Of a stretch of 64,000 nt of DNA, positions 1-12,641 are shown piece by piece; position 1 is the stretch's first letter; the number at the start of each line of letters is the position of its first letter. The notes beneath the pieces are model-generated. The model was not told the origin of the DNA and made no database searches. It was given only the letters and a program-made list of their open reading frames with translations. Origin of the DNA: Sinohyriopsis cumingii. Taxonomy: Eukaryota; Mollusca; Bivalvia; Unionida; Unionidae. The stretch covers positions 65,128,982 to 65,192,981 of the forward strand of contig CM068831.1 in NCBI GenBank assembly GCA_028554795.2, written 5' to 3'. Position numbers and translations under genes: made by a program.

Positions 1-1063
1 TTAATTCTATGATAGGAAATAAGACAGATATAATTGATATTCATTGTGACTCAACATATAATAATGCTATTTATAGTGGAGTAGGTAGGACACCCTTTCA
101 ACCAGCTACCCAGTGCATACACAATCTAGTTGAAGACACTACTCCTGAGAAAAAGGTAATTAATATAACTACAAAGAATAAACTATGCACATTGGGTAAA
201 ATACATGCATCTGATGAGGAAGCCAAATTGTGTCACTTCTCAGCAAATATAAGTTTATAAACAAATATTGGAGATGAATACATATTTTGTAAAGAAGGAC
301 TTTTACACTTGAAGAAAACTAGAAGTACGCAACATGACAACTGATCCAGACACTGCTACTTAATGGCTAGCCTGACCTTAAGAGAGAAGGAATAACTGAA
401 ACAGTCCATGTAAATCATATTGATACACGCCATCTGGTTCAAACTCATAGAAAGTTCATTAAAGGTCAGAGCAAATTAATTGATTTGATGCCAGGAAGAA
501 CTAAAAAACTGAGAGAAAAGATGCGGAACAACTTTGCACTTGATTTGACTAAGAGGTGCCAGGCTGAGTTTGAAAAATCATTTAAAAAATATGATACATG
601 CACACCAAAATTAATAAGTAATCTATCTTATGCAACAGATGCAATAGTTAAGTGTTATCAAGGTGATCATAGTCTTTGTCATAAGCAGTCTAATGTGTGC
701 TGGGTAAATGGTACAAGCTGGATAGATAGAAGTATATTCTTGCCAAGTGATTTCAAACTGAAAATATCCAATGAGAGAGAGGAGTGTACATCACGCATGT
801 ATGCTGAGTACCAGCTAGATAAATCTTGTAGTGTTAAAAACAAAATTAAACAAGGACACTCAGAAAGTAGAATCAGTGAATCGAAGGATAAAATGCAGCT
901 TACCAAAGAATATAACCTTAAAGAGAAACTTCCATGGCAGGGTTCATAGTGCTGTTCCTAACTGTAAACATGGACCTGGAGAATCTCTGGTTAAGCTGTG
1001 TCAATCGGTCGGATGTCTGATTTCAACTTGCAGTTCTGTGGCACAACATCTGAAAAGCAAGCA

Positions 1064-1134
<71 letters not shown>

Positions 1135-1316
1135 ATGAAATGTATATAACATTTACAGTATATAATAGAAAAAAATCTGAGAAAAGGGCATTTCTTTACA
1201 AACTCTATGATAAACATCAAGAAGAAAAGAATTATAACAAAGACAAATTAATGTGCATTATGGCTAAAAGAATAAAAGCAAAATATGAACATTCTTACCA
1301 TAAACAACCTCCATTT
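1..1316 (+). pseudogene. Mutator-like transposase remnant (C-terminal part)
   Basis: Three plus-strand reading stretches (9-260, 485-949, 831-1319) resemble consecutive parts of the Mutator-like transposase family common in aquatic invertebrates. Seen motifs include YSGVGRTPFQPATQ near the start, MPGRTKKLREKM, a cysteine-containing segment VKCYQGDHSLCHKQ, then KVESVNRRIKCSLPKN and RVHSAVPNCKHGPGESL. The frame changes between the stretches, and stops lie between 260 and 485, so it is a dead copy. A (TA)n array sits in the last stretch and reads through as Tyr-Ile repeats, which the family does not have there. The N-terminal part would lie left of the window. No terminal repeats were found. The family assignment is from remembered family sequence. 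Confidence 0.65.
1066..1129. repeat. (TA)n microsatellite
   Basis: About 64 bp of uninterrupted TA, embedded in the Mutator-like transposase remnant. It creates artificial Tyr-Ile reading frames on both strands. Confidence 0.97.
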
Positions 1317-2596
1317 TAGTACATTTCTACAGGTTGAGGCAATGCAGCATGTGCAGTGTCCTTGATTTTTACAATGTTCTTTACAAACTTCTTTTTTACA
1401 ATGTGCTTTGATCTACTGAATGTGTCTCTAAAGTTAAATGATCAGTATTCATACATAAGTGATTGTGACATAAGTGGCTTACATTTAAAATCTCTCCCCC
1501 ACCCATTTTTGGGAATCGTTGCATATGTTTAATGGTATTTAACCATATAAGCCAATCTGTGGACACCAACATATGAAATTGTGTCATTGGGCCATACTAT
1601 TCTCTTTTTCCCATAGCCTGAGCTATCTACTGCCCCCCATCCAGTGTATACAACCCTTCCCATCTGTGTCTTGTATAGATTTTTTCTCCCAAATCACAAG
1701 CAAACTAAGAAAAAAACACTCCATTATCATATTCATATGTAAAAACCACCAAAATGATATCCTGGATGCACTCTGACACCATGGAAACAACAGGCTCCTA
1801 TTTTGGTATAGGTCGCATATAGGACTCATGGTACTAATTCAACTGTAATAGTAAACACATGGAAACAATTATCATATTCAGAATTCAGTAACTTAAAATT
1901 TCTGGGTGCTGATGATGAGACCGATATTTCTCCATGCACGACTAACCTTGGTGCAATCTTCTGTGTGGAGAACACCATATGAGCATTTTTTATATCTACA
2001 TGTGCATGAAACACGTTATTGATTCCACACCCAATGAATCATATCCTACATTAATTATTGAGTACTCCTTAGTCAAGTCTGTACAAATACTAAAATTGCA
2101 TCAATATAATTTTGTCTGTATTTGTTTTAAATTACAAATGGGATAAGCTCCCAAAAGATATTTTTACTAAAATTTTACTTTTCATTATTAACTAATTATG
2201 GACCACTACTCTAGTATTTGTTCACAGTTCTTCCATATAATTAGTACCATGTGTCCAGAAGAGCCTGAATTTCAAAAGTAGAGAAGCTGTGTGTATTGTG
2301 TCTGTGATTCAACTGCCTACTTTTCTTCGATCAATAACAAGTTACCATGAACATGGTGATAGTCCCTCATGATCCTGCTGCCAAACTATGGAATGTGAAC
2401 TTTTGTGTAAAATCTTAATGTTTAAGCAAAAAAACCAATCATGGTGGATAATTATATCAATCCTGGTTAAAATTATTCTTACGATCAAAATTAACATCTA
2501 ATATGAAGATTCGTGATAAACTGAAGTTTTAACAAATTCTTGGGTACTGATGGACAGACAGATGGCATAGACAACTGAATGCTTTGACCCTAAACA

Positions 2597-2667
<71 letters not shown>

Positions 2668-3114
2668 TGAGAGAGAGAGAGAGTATTATAGGGTTTGGTG
2701 GCACATCTGTACATTCTATTCTAGCTATATAGCGCTGAGAAAATGTTAGTACTTATGGTAAAATAAACAAATTTATAGCTCATAAGATGACACCTTCTGA
2801 ATAAATATGAACCAGTGTGCATAAATTATAGCATATAAAAGGTTCAGATGTAGAAGTCTTTAAACACGAAGTAAAAACAAGTAAAGTTGAAGCAAGTTCA
2901 AATCATGACAATAAGGGGGCATTTTTTAAGAATAATTTTATGATTGTGTCAAGAAGTCCCACAACACTCATTGGTCTGGAAATGGGGATTATGTAATTGA
3001 TATTGTGTCAGTAGGATAATGGATATCCGATATATTATTTTGGTTGAGCTAGTGAAACTATTAACAAATCTTTGCAAATATTCAGCATTATGAGGTAATT
3101 ACCCTTGTAATATA
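1317..3114. other. AT-rich spacer without recognisable gene
   Basis: Only short reading frames without recognisable motifs or codon structure are seen. A second (TA)n array followed by a short (GA)n run lies at about 2599-2682. Confidence 0.7.
2599..2682. repeat. (TA)n then (GA)n microsatellite
   Basis: About 65 bp of TA, an ATGCATGA junction, then about 14 bp of GA. It explains the Tyr-Ile open frames on the minus strand here. Confidence 0.96.
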
Positions 3115-3685
3115 CCTGTTATATCCTGCTAAATTCACCTGTACCAGCCTAATATCCTGCTAAATTCACTTGTAGCAGTCCAATATCCTGCTAAATTCAC
3201 CTGTACCAGTACAATGTCATTCTAAATTCACTTGTAGCAGTCCAATATCCTGCTAAATTCACTTGTAGCAGTCCAATATCCTGCTAAATTCACCTGTACC
3301 AGTACAATCTCATTCTAAATTCACCTGTACCAGTCCAATATCCTGCTAAATTCACCTGTACCAGTCCAATATCCTGCTAAATTCACTTGTAGCAGTCCAA
3401 TATCCTGCTAAATTCACCTGTACCAGTACAATCTCATTCTAAATTCACTTGTAGCAGTCCAATAGCCTGCTAAACTCACTTGTAGCAGTCCAATATCCTG
3501 CTAAATTCACCTGTACCAGTACAATCTCATTCTAAATTCACCTGTACCAGTCCAATATCCTGCTAAATTCACCTATACCTGTCCATAAATAATGCTCATG
3601 TAGCAGTCCAATATCCTGCTAAATTCACCTGTACCCGTCTAATATCCTGTTAAATTCACATGTACCAGTCCAATAATAATACCGG
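3115..3685. repeat. 31-bp minisatellite with higher-order period
   Basis: About 18 tandem copies of a 31-bp unit whose core reads TATCCTGCTAAATTCACC. The first half has two variants (ATCCTGCT or TCATTCT) and the second half has two (CCTGTACCAG or CTTGTAGCAG). Labelling units by variant shows that units 1-7 and 8-14 have the same order, so a 217-bp block of seven units was itself duplicated. The last copies are more diverged. Confidence 0.93.
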
Positions 3686-3689
3686 TAAT

Positions 3690-4164
3690 GCTCTTCTGTT
3701 GTAACACAATCATGAAAGAATATTGCGTTTCTGTTCCTTTCATTCACATAATTAACAGTTAGATCACAATTAATCGTGCTGTACTGATGACAACTGTTCA
3801 TGGTTTTCAACTTCGCCTACCTCATGTACAGTTATCTACAATCATCTGGAAATCTGCTCGACTATTATCTTTTCTTACAAACTGCATACTTTTGATGATG
3901 CAGAAGCGGGTGTTGAATAAACTGTACCAGCGGCTTTTTATCTAGTGTTTTGAGTTTCCACACATATAGTTCCATGCTTCAATGTTGTATTGTGTTTGTA
4001 TGGTGTTTCTAAACGGTTATGATAACCAAATCATAACAAATAAGTACAAATATTCCACATTCCTAATGGCTAACATTATACACCTAGTTTATAAATAGGT
4101 ATTTGCTCGGACAACGTGAAAAATTGAATGCAAAAATAGCATTTTGATGAGTCAGTTTTCTCAC
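3690..4164. other. AT-rich spacer
   Basis: Nothing beyond short unsupported frames is seen between the minisatellite and the candidate exon. Confidence 0.6.
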
Positions 4165-4227
4165 CTGATTAAATGTATCCAAAGATGATTTCAAAGTCTC
4201 TCGAATGGCTCCATGGTCAGTCAATTC
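4165..4227 (-). CDS. candidate 63-bp internal exon of an unidentified host gene
   Basis: On the minus strand a pyrimidine-rich tract ending TTTTCAG precedes, and GTGAGA follows, a 63-bp open segment of 21 codons. It begins ELTDHGAIRETL and ends with Gln at CAG|GT. Both splice sites match the consensus, length is a multiple of three, and composition is less AT-rich than the flanks. The protein is not recognised, and no partner exons were found between 1.3 and 5 kb. It could be a chance match or a relic of a processed repeat. Confidence 0.35.
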
Positions 4228-4551
4228 CTGAAAAGAAATATTCAATAATTCAAATAACCGGAAGCCAAATTTAAGTTGATAAAAAGTATGTCTTGGCGGC
4301 ACCGGGCTTGCGTTTCTCGATGGTGTACTATACGAGCAGTACAGTAGAAATTATTACGGGTCGAGGTGTTGTACTCAGTTATTCGCAACTATTATTTTGG
4401 AGTTAACCATTGTCAAAATTTATTTGTATGTATTGATACGTTTGCTGTAATCTACCGAATGTACAGTTATAAATGTTTGATAATTGGCTGTTCCTAAAAA
4501 AAATTAAATGAAAAATAAAAATGACCTAATACATTTCTTCTGCTATGACCA

Positions 4552-4625
4552 CTCCTGCGGCCTAGTGGTTACAGCGTCCGCCTCGGATGCGATGGTCGTG
4601 GGTTCGATCCCCAGCTGAGTCATAC
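4552..4625 (+). repeat. tRNA-like SINE head
   Basis: The stretch contains GCGGCCTAGTGG (A-box-like) and GGTTCGATCCC (B box), and ends in CTGAGTCATA. It resembles the tRNA-derived head of the SINE at 56,566, which shares CCTAGTG, CTCCTCGGATGC-like and AGAGTCATA blocks. The sequence after it does not match the rest of that SINE, so this is a head fragment or another subfamily. It is not a functional tRNA gene, as the arms do not pair well. Confidence 0.6.
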
Positions 4626-5264
4626 TATAGATAATGCACCTAAGCATAGGAAACGGGGGTGGGGTGGGGTGAAACTTCGATGATAATTTTTCTAATACGT
4701 AACCTGTTCGACTGGGTTCAATCGGTGTTTGAATTTTAGCGGACACTAGACAAACTTTTTAAAGTTACGCATCTTATTTCTTTGATGCATCCAGACATTC
4801 AACGTCGTTGGACTATCTATTATATTAAACACGTTATTATTACTAATCCTTGCTCGTTTCTGCGTGGATTAAAAATAGGCCGTTCTATAGAATTTGGGGT
4901 GGGGTTGGCGTCAAGCCTATGTACGCGGGGGGTGGGTAAAATGTACGCATGTGTACAGGGAATGGAGGGGTCAAGCTTTGCCAGGTTTTTGCGTACGTAT
5001 TAAATGGATGGCCCCCAACAGCGTCGATTTCATTAACGATCACCTAACTTGAGAACCTATCAGGGAAATCATTATTGTAATCAAACACAATAGGGTTGGC
5101 TCAGAAACAATCCCCTTTAACAAGACTACTGTGGTCTTTATTTTATATTTCACACAAAATTTTACCATTTATGTTTTTGTCGTTTCACACAAAATTTTGC
5201 TATTCATTTTTTGTTGTTGTTGACATTTCGCACAAAATTTACTGTAGTAATCCACCTTGCTAAA
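4626..5264. other. spacer before element 1
   Basis: No gene is recognised. A G-rich patch lies at 4650-4670 and another at 4900-4940. The left end of Polinton element 1 probably lies near the right edge of this stretch, but no terminal repeat could be found. Confidence 0.5.
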
Positions 5265-5269
5265 CTCAA

Positions 5270-7454
5270 CATCAGACATTTTATATCCTAATGCAATGCA
5301 TTGGTCGCATCAGAGCAGTATATTTTGTCATCAAAATTACACAGACCAGATTTTATTATAAAACCAATCTCAATATTATGACAGTTTGATCTTATTCCCA
5401 TTATCTCAACATGACCAGAAAATCCCTCTAACGCAACCTTATAATTATTGAATCCTTTCACCTTCTCTACTACATTTGTTTTGGATTCCTTTGGCTCGAT
5501 TTTTTAACTTTATTATCAGCTAGTTTTAAGCAATACATTTTACTTCGTAATCCGATAAACTCGACGATAGGAACAAAATTTGTTTCATCTTTAAATTTTC
5601 CTATAACATTTTTGTTATTGTCACAGTGAAATCCGCTGGGGTTTTTTTTGAGATAACTCTTGAAAAATAACAACAGATTCTATCTTGGACATAGCGAGTC
5701 AGTGTCTGTAAATAACAGTTCTGCATCAGACGACTTAACCTTAACAAAATCGTAGCGGAACTAGTACATTAACTTCTTTGATATCTCAAGTACTGCCGTA
5801 CCGACATAAACTTGCTTGCTTAACTTCAAGTTTTTCTTTTATGAACGGCTACAAGATTTTAATTAAATATTTTCATACTAACAAAATCATCAGATCCAAC
5901 AAGTTTATTACGACGTTTCACGTTATTTACGATCTCAATGTTGACTCTCTTTCTGATATTTTCCATGGTTTTAGGTTGTTCTATCCCAGCTTGTATCTCA
6001 TCTGAATTCAAACAGTCTTTTTAGCAATGTACGATCTGCATATCGCCCTTGCCACTGTACTGAAACTACTCTTCTGAAAGTAGTTATTGGCATTCTCTCT
6101 GCTTTGGATAGCGGAAAGATTACAGTTCTCACCCTCCTTGATTTGTCTGCAGCATTGACACAATAGACCATGATACATTACTTCACCGTGACCAGCATGT
6201 ATTTGGCATTCATGATACAGCCTTACTGTGGCTCAAGTCCTACTTGGTCAACAGAACACAAATTGTATCTGCTAATGGAATATACTCCCGCCCAGTTGAT
6301 CTATGTTGTGGTGTTCCACAGGGGTCTATTCTTGGACCTGTTCTTTTCATTCTATACACTCAGTCGCTCTCAGGTGTCATAGATCATCATCCAGTGTCTC
6401 ACCAGTTGTACGCTGATGACACTCAAATATACAAATCTAGCCACCCAACTGAAATTGATGCTACTATCCAAGGTGTAGAGAGGTACATTTCTGATGTGAA
6501 ATCATGGATGACATGTAACAAGCTGCAGATGAATGATGATAAAAAAAAAAACTGAGGCCACTACACAAAAACTTTCTCATTCATATCCTTTACCTCAAAC
6601 AATAAATATCAGCAACACCAACATTAAATTCACACAATCAGGACAAAACCTACTCGTTACTCTGGACAGTACTCTCACATTGCACCAACATGTCATGAAC
6701 ATATGCAAGGCTGCATATCTTGAGCTGAGACGCATCAGCTCAATTTGCAAATATCTTTCAGTTGGTGCCACTAAAACACTTGTGTGTTCATTAGTACTTT
6801 CAAGACTGGACTATTGTAACTCAGTTCTGTCTGGTTCATCTCAATATCTGCTCCAGAAACTTCAAAAAGTTCAAAACACAGCTGCTCGGATCATACTTAC
6901 AGTAGCACGATCAGAGCACACCTCCCCGCTACTCTGTACCCTACACTGGCTATCCATTTGATCCAGAATCAAACACAAAATTTGTTCTCTGTGCTACGTT
7001 TCACTGTCGGACTCTAGTCCATCATACCTATCCATCCACACCCATGTGTAGACTCCAGCAAGATACTTACGTTCCTCTTCTGTCAATCGTATACTCATTA
7101 TTCCCACTATGAAAACAAAGTCATATGGACAGCGTTCTTTTGCATACCAGGGTCCAGCAACGTGGAATTAATTGCCCACTGAACTTAGACACAAAGACAC
7201 AGTGATCCCATTCAAGAGTGCTCTCAAAACTCACTTATTTCGACTGCAAGAACAAACTTAAAGACCTAATAATGTTTCCTACCTGAAATATTCTCAGCAT
7301 GTTTTTTTTTTTTTTTTTTTTTTTTCTTCTAATTTCATGGTGTTTGTTTTTGTAATCATATCATTATATGTTTTTTATCTTATAGGTGTTGTCTAATGTT
7401 GTAAAGCGCTTAGAGCTTCTAAAGATTAGGCGCTATACAAAGTCCTCATTATTA

Positions 7455-7489
<35 letters not shown>

Positions 7490-10180
7490 CCAACGACGTT
7501 GTTGTTCGTTAGTTTGAAAAAAGTATTTTTTCAAATTCCGTTTTTTTCAACTGCTCTTCGGCTAATATTAACGTCGATATAATCTTTCATCCAACGTGAT
7601 TGATTAAAGTGTAGAATTCGATAAACTTTTCGTAGTGTCAGACCATGATCAACTGCCTGTTTAAGATTGTTATAGTGTAAAATGTATCACCGTTTGTCAA
7701 GCTGATTAGGAACTAGTTTTCGAACAACAATATTGTTTGATATAGATTTACCCTGCGAATAATTTTTCGGTTCATCAGATAATAAACTGTAGTCGATCAT
7801 CATTGATTTGGGACACAATGTATAATCATTAAGTTCAACAGGATAGTCAAGATCAACTTCAACAAAAATAACTACTGTCAGGATGCTCGCATCCCACTAT
7901 TACGATTTTATCAGTTTCATCAAAAAACGGTCTTTCGCTGATCCATCTGAAACCACCATATGGCATAGGCTTGGATATCGCAATTCCCTACAGATTGTTG
8001 GCGTGGAGATAGATAATAAATCTTGAAGGCGCCATAGTATTATAGTCGTGTAAATATTTATTATTAGCCTTTGCGTATGATTTTGTTTTGACGCTTATTC
8101 CGCCTCTGATTCCCTGCTCGATGAAACATAACATATCTGGGTCTGTCAGCAACTCCAATTTTATTTTGTTATGTTTCAGTAATGCATCCCAGCTTAGTCC
8201 CGGTGCAGAATAGTACCAAGCTGGGTTGAGTAATCAGCGCTGACATTTCTGAAAATTTCAAATATATCTACGCAGCAACACATCTATCATAAGATACAAG
8301 TCATGATAATAACTTACGTTTTTTGCAGCCGAACGAGTCCCATGTCTATTTAGCATAAGCATAATCATCATCGTTGACACATTCAAGAATAAGCTGAGAA
8401 TAAAACTTATCATTGTCTGGTAAACATGTTTTATCAAATCTGCTCCAAGACACTCGTAAGGAGAAATTCTTTTCTTGTTAACAAGCTTGACTTGTCACCG
8501 AAATGTTCAGTCAAATTATCAAATTTATCCCAGCCTTTTACAAGCGCGTCCAATGATGCAGCCATAAATTGCAAACTATCAATAAATCTTATTTTACCTG
8601 GTGTTACTATAATAGAATATTCACTGTTTTTTGGGATGTACTTTATATTATTGTTATTTACTAATTTTCAGGCGGTTTATTATATGTTTATAGCCGAACG
8701 CTTCAACTATAGTATGAGAATCATAACCACGAAAATTCTTAACGACAACAGGAACAAAATCTGGTTCGGTATACTTTAAATTAAATTGTCATGTGCTGGA
8801 TCCCGATACTTTCCTGTTTTGTGACAGTAATCTTTTACACGATCTTGAGGCGAAAGCACCTGCTCACAAATATGACATATATTTGCTGCAGTAAATCATC
8901 TTCTTGTTTTGTTATCAGCGGTTTTATCGCTGCTGTCTTAGCGAGTAACATCAGGATGAAATCAATTTCGTTGATACGGTTTTTCAGAAGCCAGACAGTA
9001 GGATACGTTCCACGATACATTTTTATTGATTTTGATAAAAGTTTATCGTCAGCACAAACAACTTTATATGCCACTCCATAAATGTTCTTGAATATTTCTT
9101 GTCAAGATTTATCGGTGTAATTTTCTGCTCCTAGCATTGGAAGTAGAACATACTCTAAATCTGCGTAAATTCTAAAAGGCACATTCATTTTGTGCCTGTG
9201 GTTTGAAAATTTTCAATATCATTTCATCTTCGCAAGGCATAGATATCCGCTGTACGTCAGAGCAATACTCGAGATGTCGATCAAGTACTTGCTGAGACTT
9301 ACAGCCGCCCAAGCAGGTGAGACAATAATATTTCTTTTCTTTATGCTTGTTGTACTGACCTCTGACTAGCCCGTTAAATTTTTTTTTTTATCCGCGCGTA
9401 ATGCATTTTATAAAACAATACATTTATTGTTGTTCGTGTTGCTCGATCGCTGATATATCTTGGAGCTCTCTTTTGTGATTTGTCTTCGACACCAAACACG
9501 TTAATACCTCCTGATAACAGGAGATTTGTTTTGTTTTTCATTTTTTAAAATTTTATTCTCAGCAACAGGAAAGTCAATTGCGCTCAAGTTTAGATTGTTA
9601 ACATGACTAATATAATTCAATACACGATAAAGATGATCTCGTGCTGGAAATAACGCCGAAAATATAGCCCACTGAAAACATTTATTTTCACTATTTTAGA
9701 CATTTATACAACAGTCTGGGTTTTTATTTTAGTTGGCAGTTCGACATATTATCTACGTCTCAGCGGATTATATTTCATAGTGTGAAATACTATTTCTGTT
9801 ATTTTATCAAATCTCCAACCTGATCGTGATGCGGTGTATACATCGATTTGTTTCCATAATTCATGAAATATATTATCTGACAACGACATTAAATCTGTTC
9901 CAGTTAAAATTCAACGAGATTTTTATGTGAACTAAGGATCAGCACATTTCTCGCGTTGCTTTTGAGATTCTTGAATCACCAAAGAGATATATTGCTTAGA
10001 AAACTGAAAATGAAATTGTACTAATTTTTTCACACCCTTGTGCACGGCAAGCTCAGATTTAATTGTTGGCAGGAGTCGATGATTGAAGTTTATGGCAGAG
10101 AAATTTACTAGCAAACGTTTATTATCAAATCTCCAGCTGAGATCTTGCATTCTCATACAACAGTGAACCCAATTCATAAC
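5270..10180 (-). pseudogene. Polinton protein-primed DNA polymerase B (fossil)
   Basis: Reading from high to low coordinates, parts of a Polinton polymerase B appear in order. First comes the N-terminal region (about 9.75-10.18 kb, including MNWVHCCMRM). Then come an NVFGVEDKSQKRAP segment (9.45 kb), a zinc-finger-like YYCLTCLGGC...HLEYC (9.3 kb), CHICEQVLSPQDRVKDYCHK (8.85 kb) and NFRGYDSHTIVEAFGYK (8.7 kb). RFIDSLQFMAASLDALVKGW (8.55 kb), the palm motif region ISKPMPYGGFRW (7.97 kb) and NVIGKFKDETNFVPIVEF with GLRSKMYCL (5.55 kb) follow. Excluding the inserted LINE, the span fits a protein of roughly 1,100 residues, normal for the family. It is a broken fossil with many breaks. Confidence 0.88.
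5973..7490 (+). mobile_element. 5'-truncated CR1/L2-like LINE inserted in Polinton polymerase gene
   Basis: This copy matches the 3' part of the LINE at 57.8-61.4 kb along its whole length, from AGGTTGTTCTATCCCAGC (59,949 in the other copy) to the (ATT)n tail. It keeps the reverse transcriptase motif LYADDTQIY near 6410. The C-terminal segment TPxxFKxALKTHLFRLQEQT-like lies near 7210, and the 3' end runs AAAGCGCTTAGAGC...GCGCTATACAAAGTCC then ATT repeats. The polymerase gene resumes directly on both sides, and no target duplication longer than a few bases is evident. A T-run of about 30 lies at 7302-7325. There are several stops and frameshifts, including a TGA after WLSI shared with the other copy. 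Breakage of the LINE and nearness of the two copies suggest moderate age. Confidence 0.92.
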
Positions 10181-10329
10181 AGTATCCCTGTCATATCGAA
10201 GAAATATTTCAGGTTTTTCTCATGTTTTGATTACTCAGAATCCGTCAGTAACACTCTAAACGCAGAATACATATCATATTTTTGTATGGCTCATAAATAG
10301 CTTGACAGCATCGAATAAGAGATTCATAA

Positions 10330-10820
<491 letters not shown>

Positions 10821-10904
10821 CAGTCAAGATGCAAAGCATCACAATACTGCTAGCAGTATCAAGTTCGATCTAGAAGGTATCTATTTCCTGTAGTCGAGGA
10901 TAAA

Positions 10905-11334
10905 TTGGCTGATGAACCAGGTATTATACCTCAGCATGAACACGTTTATGTCGCAACCAAATTACTGTACAATGTAAAATACAACCTTGCTATAAAGAGT
11001 AAAAAATTTAATTTTACTATCTCTGAGCATGACGTATTCTGGGAGATGTTAAAGCCGTTTATGAATACTGAACAGCTAAAAGTTTATGGTCGTCAAAAAA
11101 AAGATAAATTTTGATTTTCTGTTTGTTAAGATTTATAATATGATGGGAGCGTGTGAACACTCAGCATTAACTATAACGCGAAGACAATATTTAATATCAG
11201 TATGCATGCCAGTGAAACGTAAGTCTGTTCTTTTGAAATATGAAAAGATTGATAGTGATTGGATCGCTAACGATTTAATCAAAGATATATTTATTTCACT
11301 ACTTTGTATCCAACTATTAAAACTGTCACTATAA
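10905..11334 (+). pseudogene. unrecognised element 1 reading frames
   Basis: Two overlapping plus-strand frames (10905-11114, 11086-11334) lie between the divergent polymerase and integrase genes of element 1. Visible text includes PQHEHVYVATKLLYNVKY and FWEMLKPFMNTEQLKVYG in the first, ITRRQYLISVCMPVKRKS in the second. Composition looks coding, but no family is recognised. They may be an accessory Polinton gene or just long chance frames. Confidence 0.35.
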
Positions 11335-11336
11335 CT

Positions 11337-12060
11337 TCACCATTTGACCAAACTTCGCTTACCTTTTGTTGACATTACTCGCTCGATGACTAATATATCC
11401 TGCTCTGTCCGCTGCTGCTCCTGTTCGTAAAAACTTCTAATGACATCCTTTCCTGCTTGATCATTCAGCATATACGTAACAGGTATCGTTGTTAAAATTG
11501 TATATACAACAAATACTTCTTCTGACCGAATTGGGGTAAATCCTTTTTCGAACGTTTTCTTTACTAAAGAAATTCTAACACAATCACCGACTTTAATCTT
11601 GTATCTTCGGTACATATTCTCATTTACCAGTATTGGATTCTTAACAGCTTTCTTTTGCGACATTCCGAGTGTTTTTTATTTGGTGTTCTGTAATCTGTTA
11701 CAATTTATGTCAGATAATCAACATACCTGTTAATGTTTTAGCTGTGAGTTGCTGATTAATCTTTTCTTTTAACGTGCGACTGAATCTCTCTACAATAACA
11801 CATTTACTTTCATTTTCAGTGACATACTTGATGATATTGTTCTGCGTTAGAAACTGTTCGAATTGCTTATTAAAAAGCTCTGCTCCGTGATCAGTCAAAA
11901 TATTATTTGGTTTTCTTTCTGTTTTGTTAATAATATCACTTAACGCGTTATAGTTTTTCCTCTTTAATCTGTAACAGGCATGCTAAACGCGTATTTACTA
12001 AAAATATTAAATACGATTATAAAATACATTTTGTTGTCGTTTTAATGTCCAACGTTGGTG
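11337..12060 (-). pseudogene. Polinton retroviral-type integrase (fossil, partial)
   Basis: In the integrase core, NNILTDHGAELFNKQFEQFL carries the second catalytic aspartate (LTDHGAEL), and CVIVERFSRTLKEKI the catalytic glutamate region (VERF.RTLK). A C-terminal SH3/chromo-like domain follows: YKIKVGDCVRISLVKKTF, EKGFTPIRSEEVFVVY and DVIRSFYEQEQQ. That order and wording are typical of the integrase family shared by Polintons and adintoviruses. It would insert the element with a short target duplication. Only the C-terminal half to two thirds is recognisable. Fossil with several breaks. Confidence 0.85.
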
Positions 12061-12076
12061 TATCACTCAAATGTCA

Positions 12077-12376
12077 TCAACCGCATTTGTGACGATCCTT
12101 TGTCGAGGAAACTTTTTCTTGTAGGTCTATGTAGTCCATGTAAAAGTACATCTCCGAGCGGCGGCTGGGGCGCATGATGCCTACCGAGTCGGGGTTTCCA
12201 AGCCCAAGTTTATATTTTGTTCCTATAATACCTCGCACTAGCTTACGATCAATTCGCTCTCGCACCCTGTGAAACAGGCCGACGTTTGGTTGCATATATC
12301 TTAGCTCGTCAAGCATAACAGGATCACAACCTGGTTTATCTTTGTCTTCGTTACGGTAACATATGTCATGGCGCAT
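12077..12376 (-). pseudogene. PLA2-like (parvovirus VP1u type) protein of element 1
   Basis: The frame opens MRHDICYRNEDKDKPGCDP. The HDxCY core is the catalytic His-Asp pair of the phospholipase A2-like fold that parvovirus VP1 and Polinton/adintovirus proteins share. It continues with MLDELRYMQP, then RERIDRKLVRGIIGTKYKLG, a C-terminal helix seen in the Polinton versions. In parvoviruses the enzyme acts in membrane escape during entry; the same role here is inference. It sits between integrase and the zinc ribbon on the same strand. Confidence 0.75.
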
Positions 12377-12641
12377 TGTGAGTTCATCGACCTAATTATA
12401 CGTCTCTTGACCTGGAATTGGGTTGTAATTTTCATCAAGTTGTTTATCGAGCGGATTCTTAGGACCATCCACCATTGTGTTTCGGTAATTTGCCAATTAA
12501 CGTGTGAATATATAAGCCGGAACCGATTACAGATCGCTGATTACAACATTGGTAGTAAGTTACTATTTTATCCTGCTCTATACACATATCGTGGTCAGTC
12601 TCACATTTGCATGAAGTGCTTTGCACTTTTATTATTATAAT

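Noticed and set aside
1023-1220. Open frames made of Tyr-Ile repeats (also near 2500-2710 and 10,561-10,767)
   Set aside because: They are translations of (TA)n microsatellites and not genes.
4552-4625. Possible tRNA gene
   Set aside because: A and B boxes are present, but acceptor and anticodon arms do not pair, and the same text heads SINEs elsewhere in the window.
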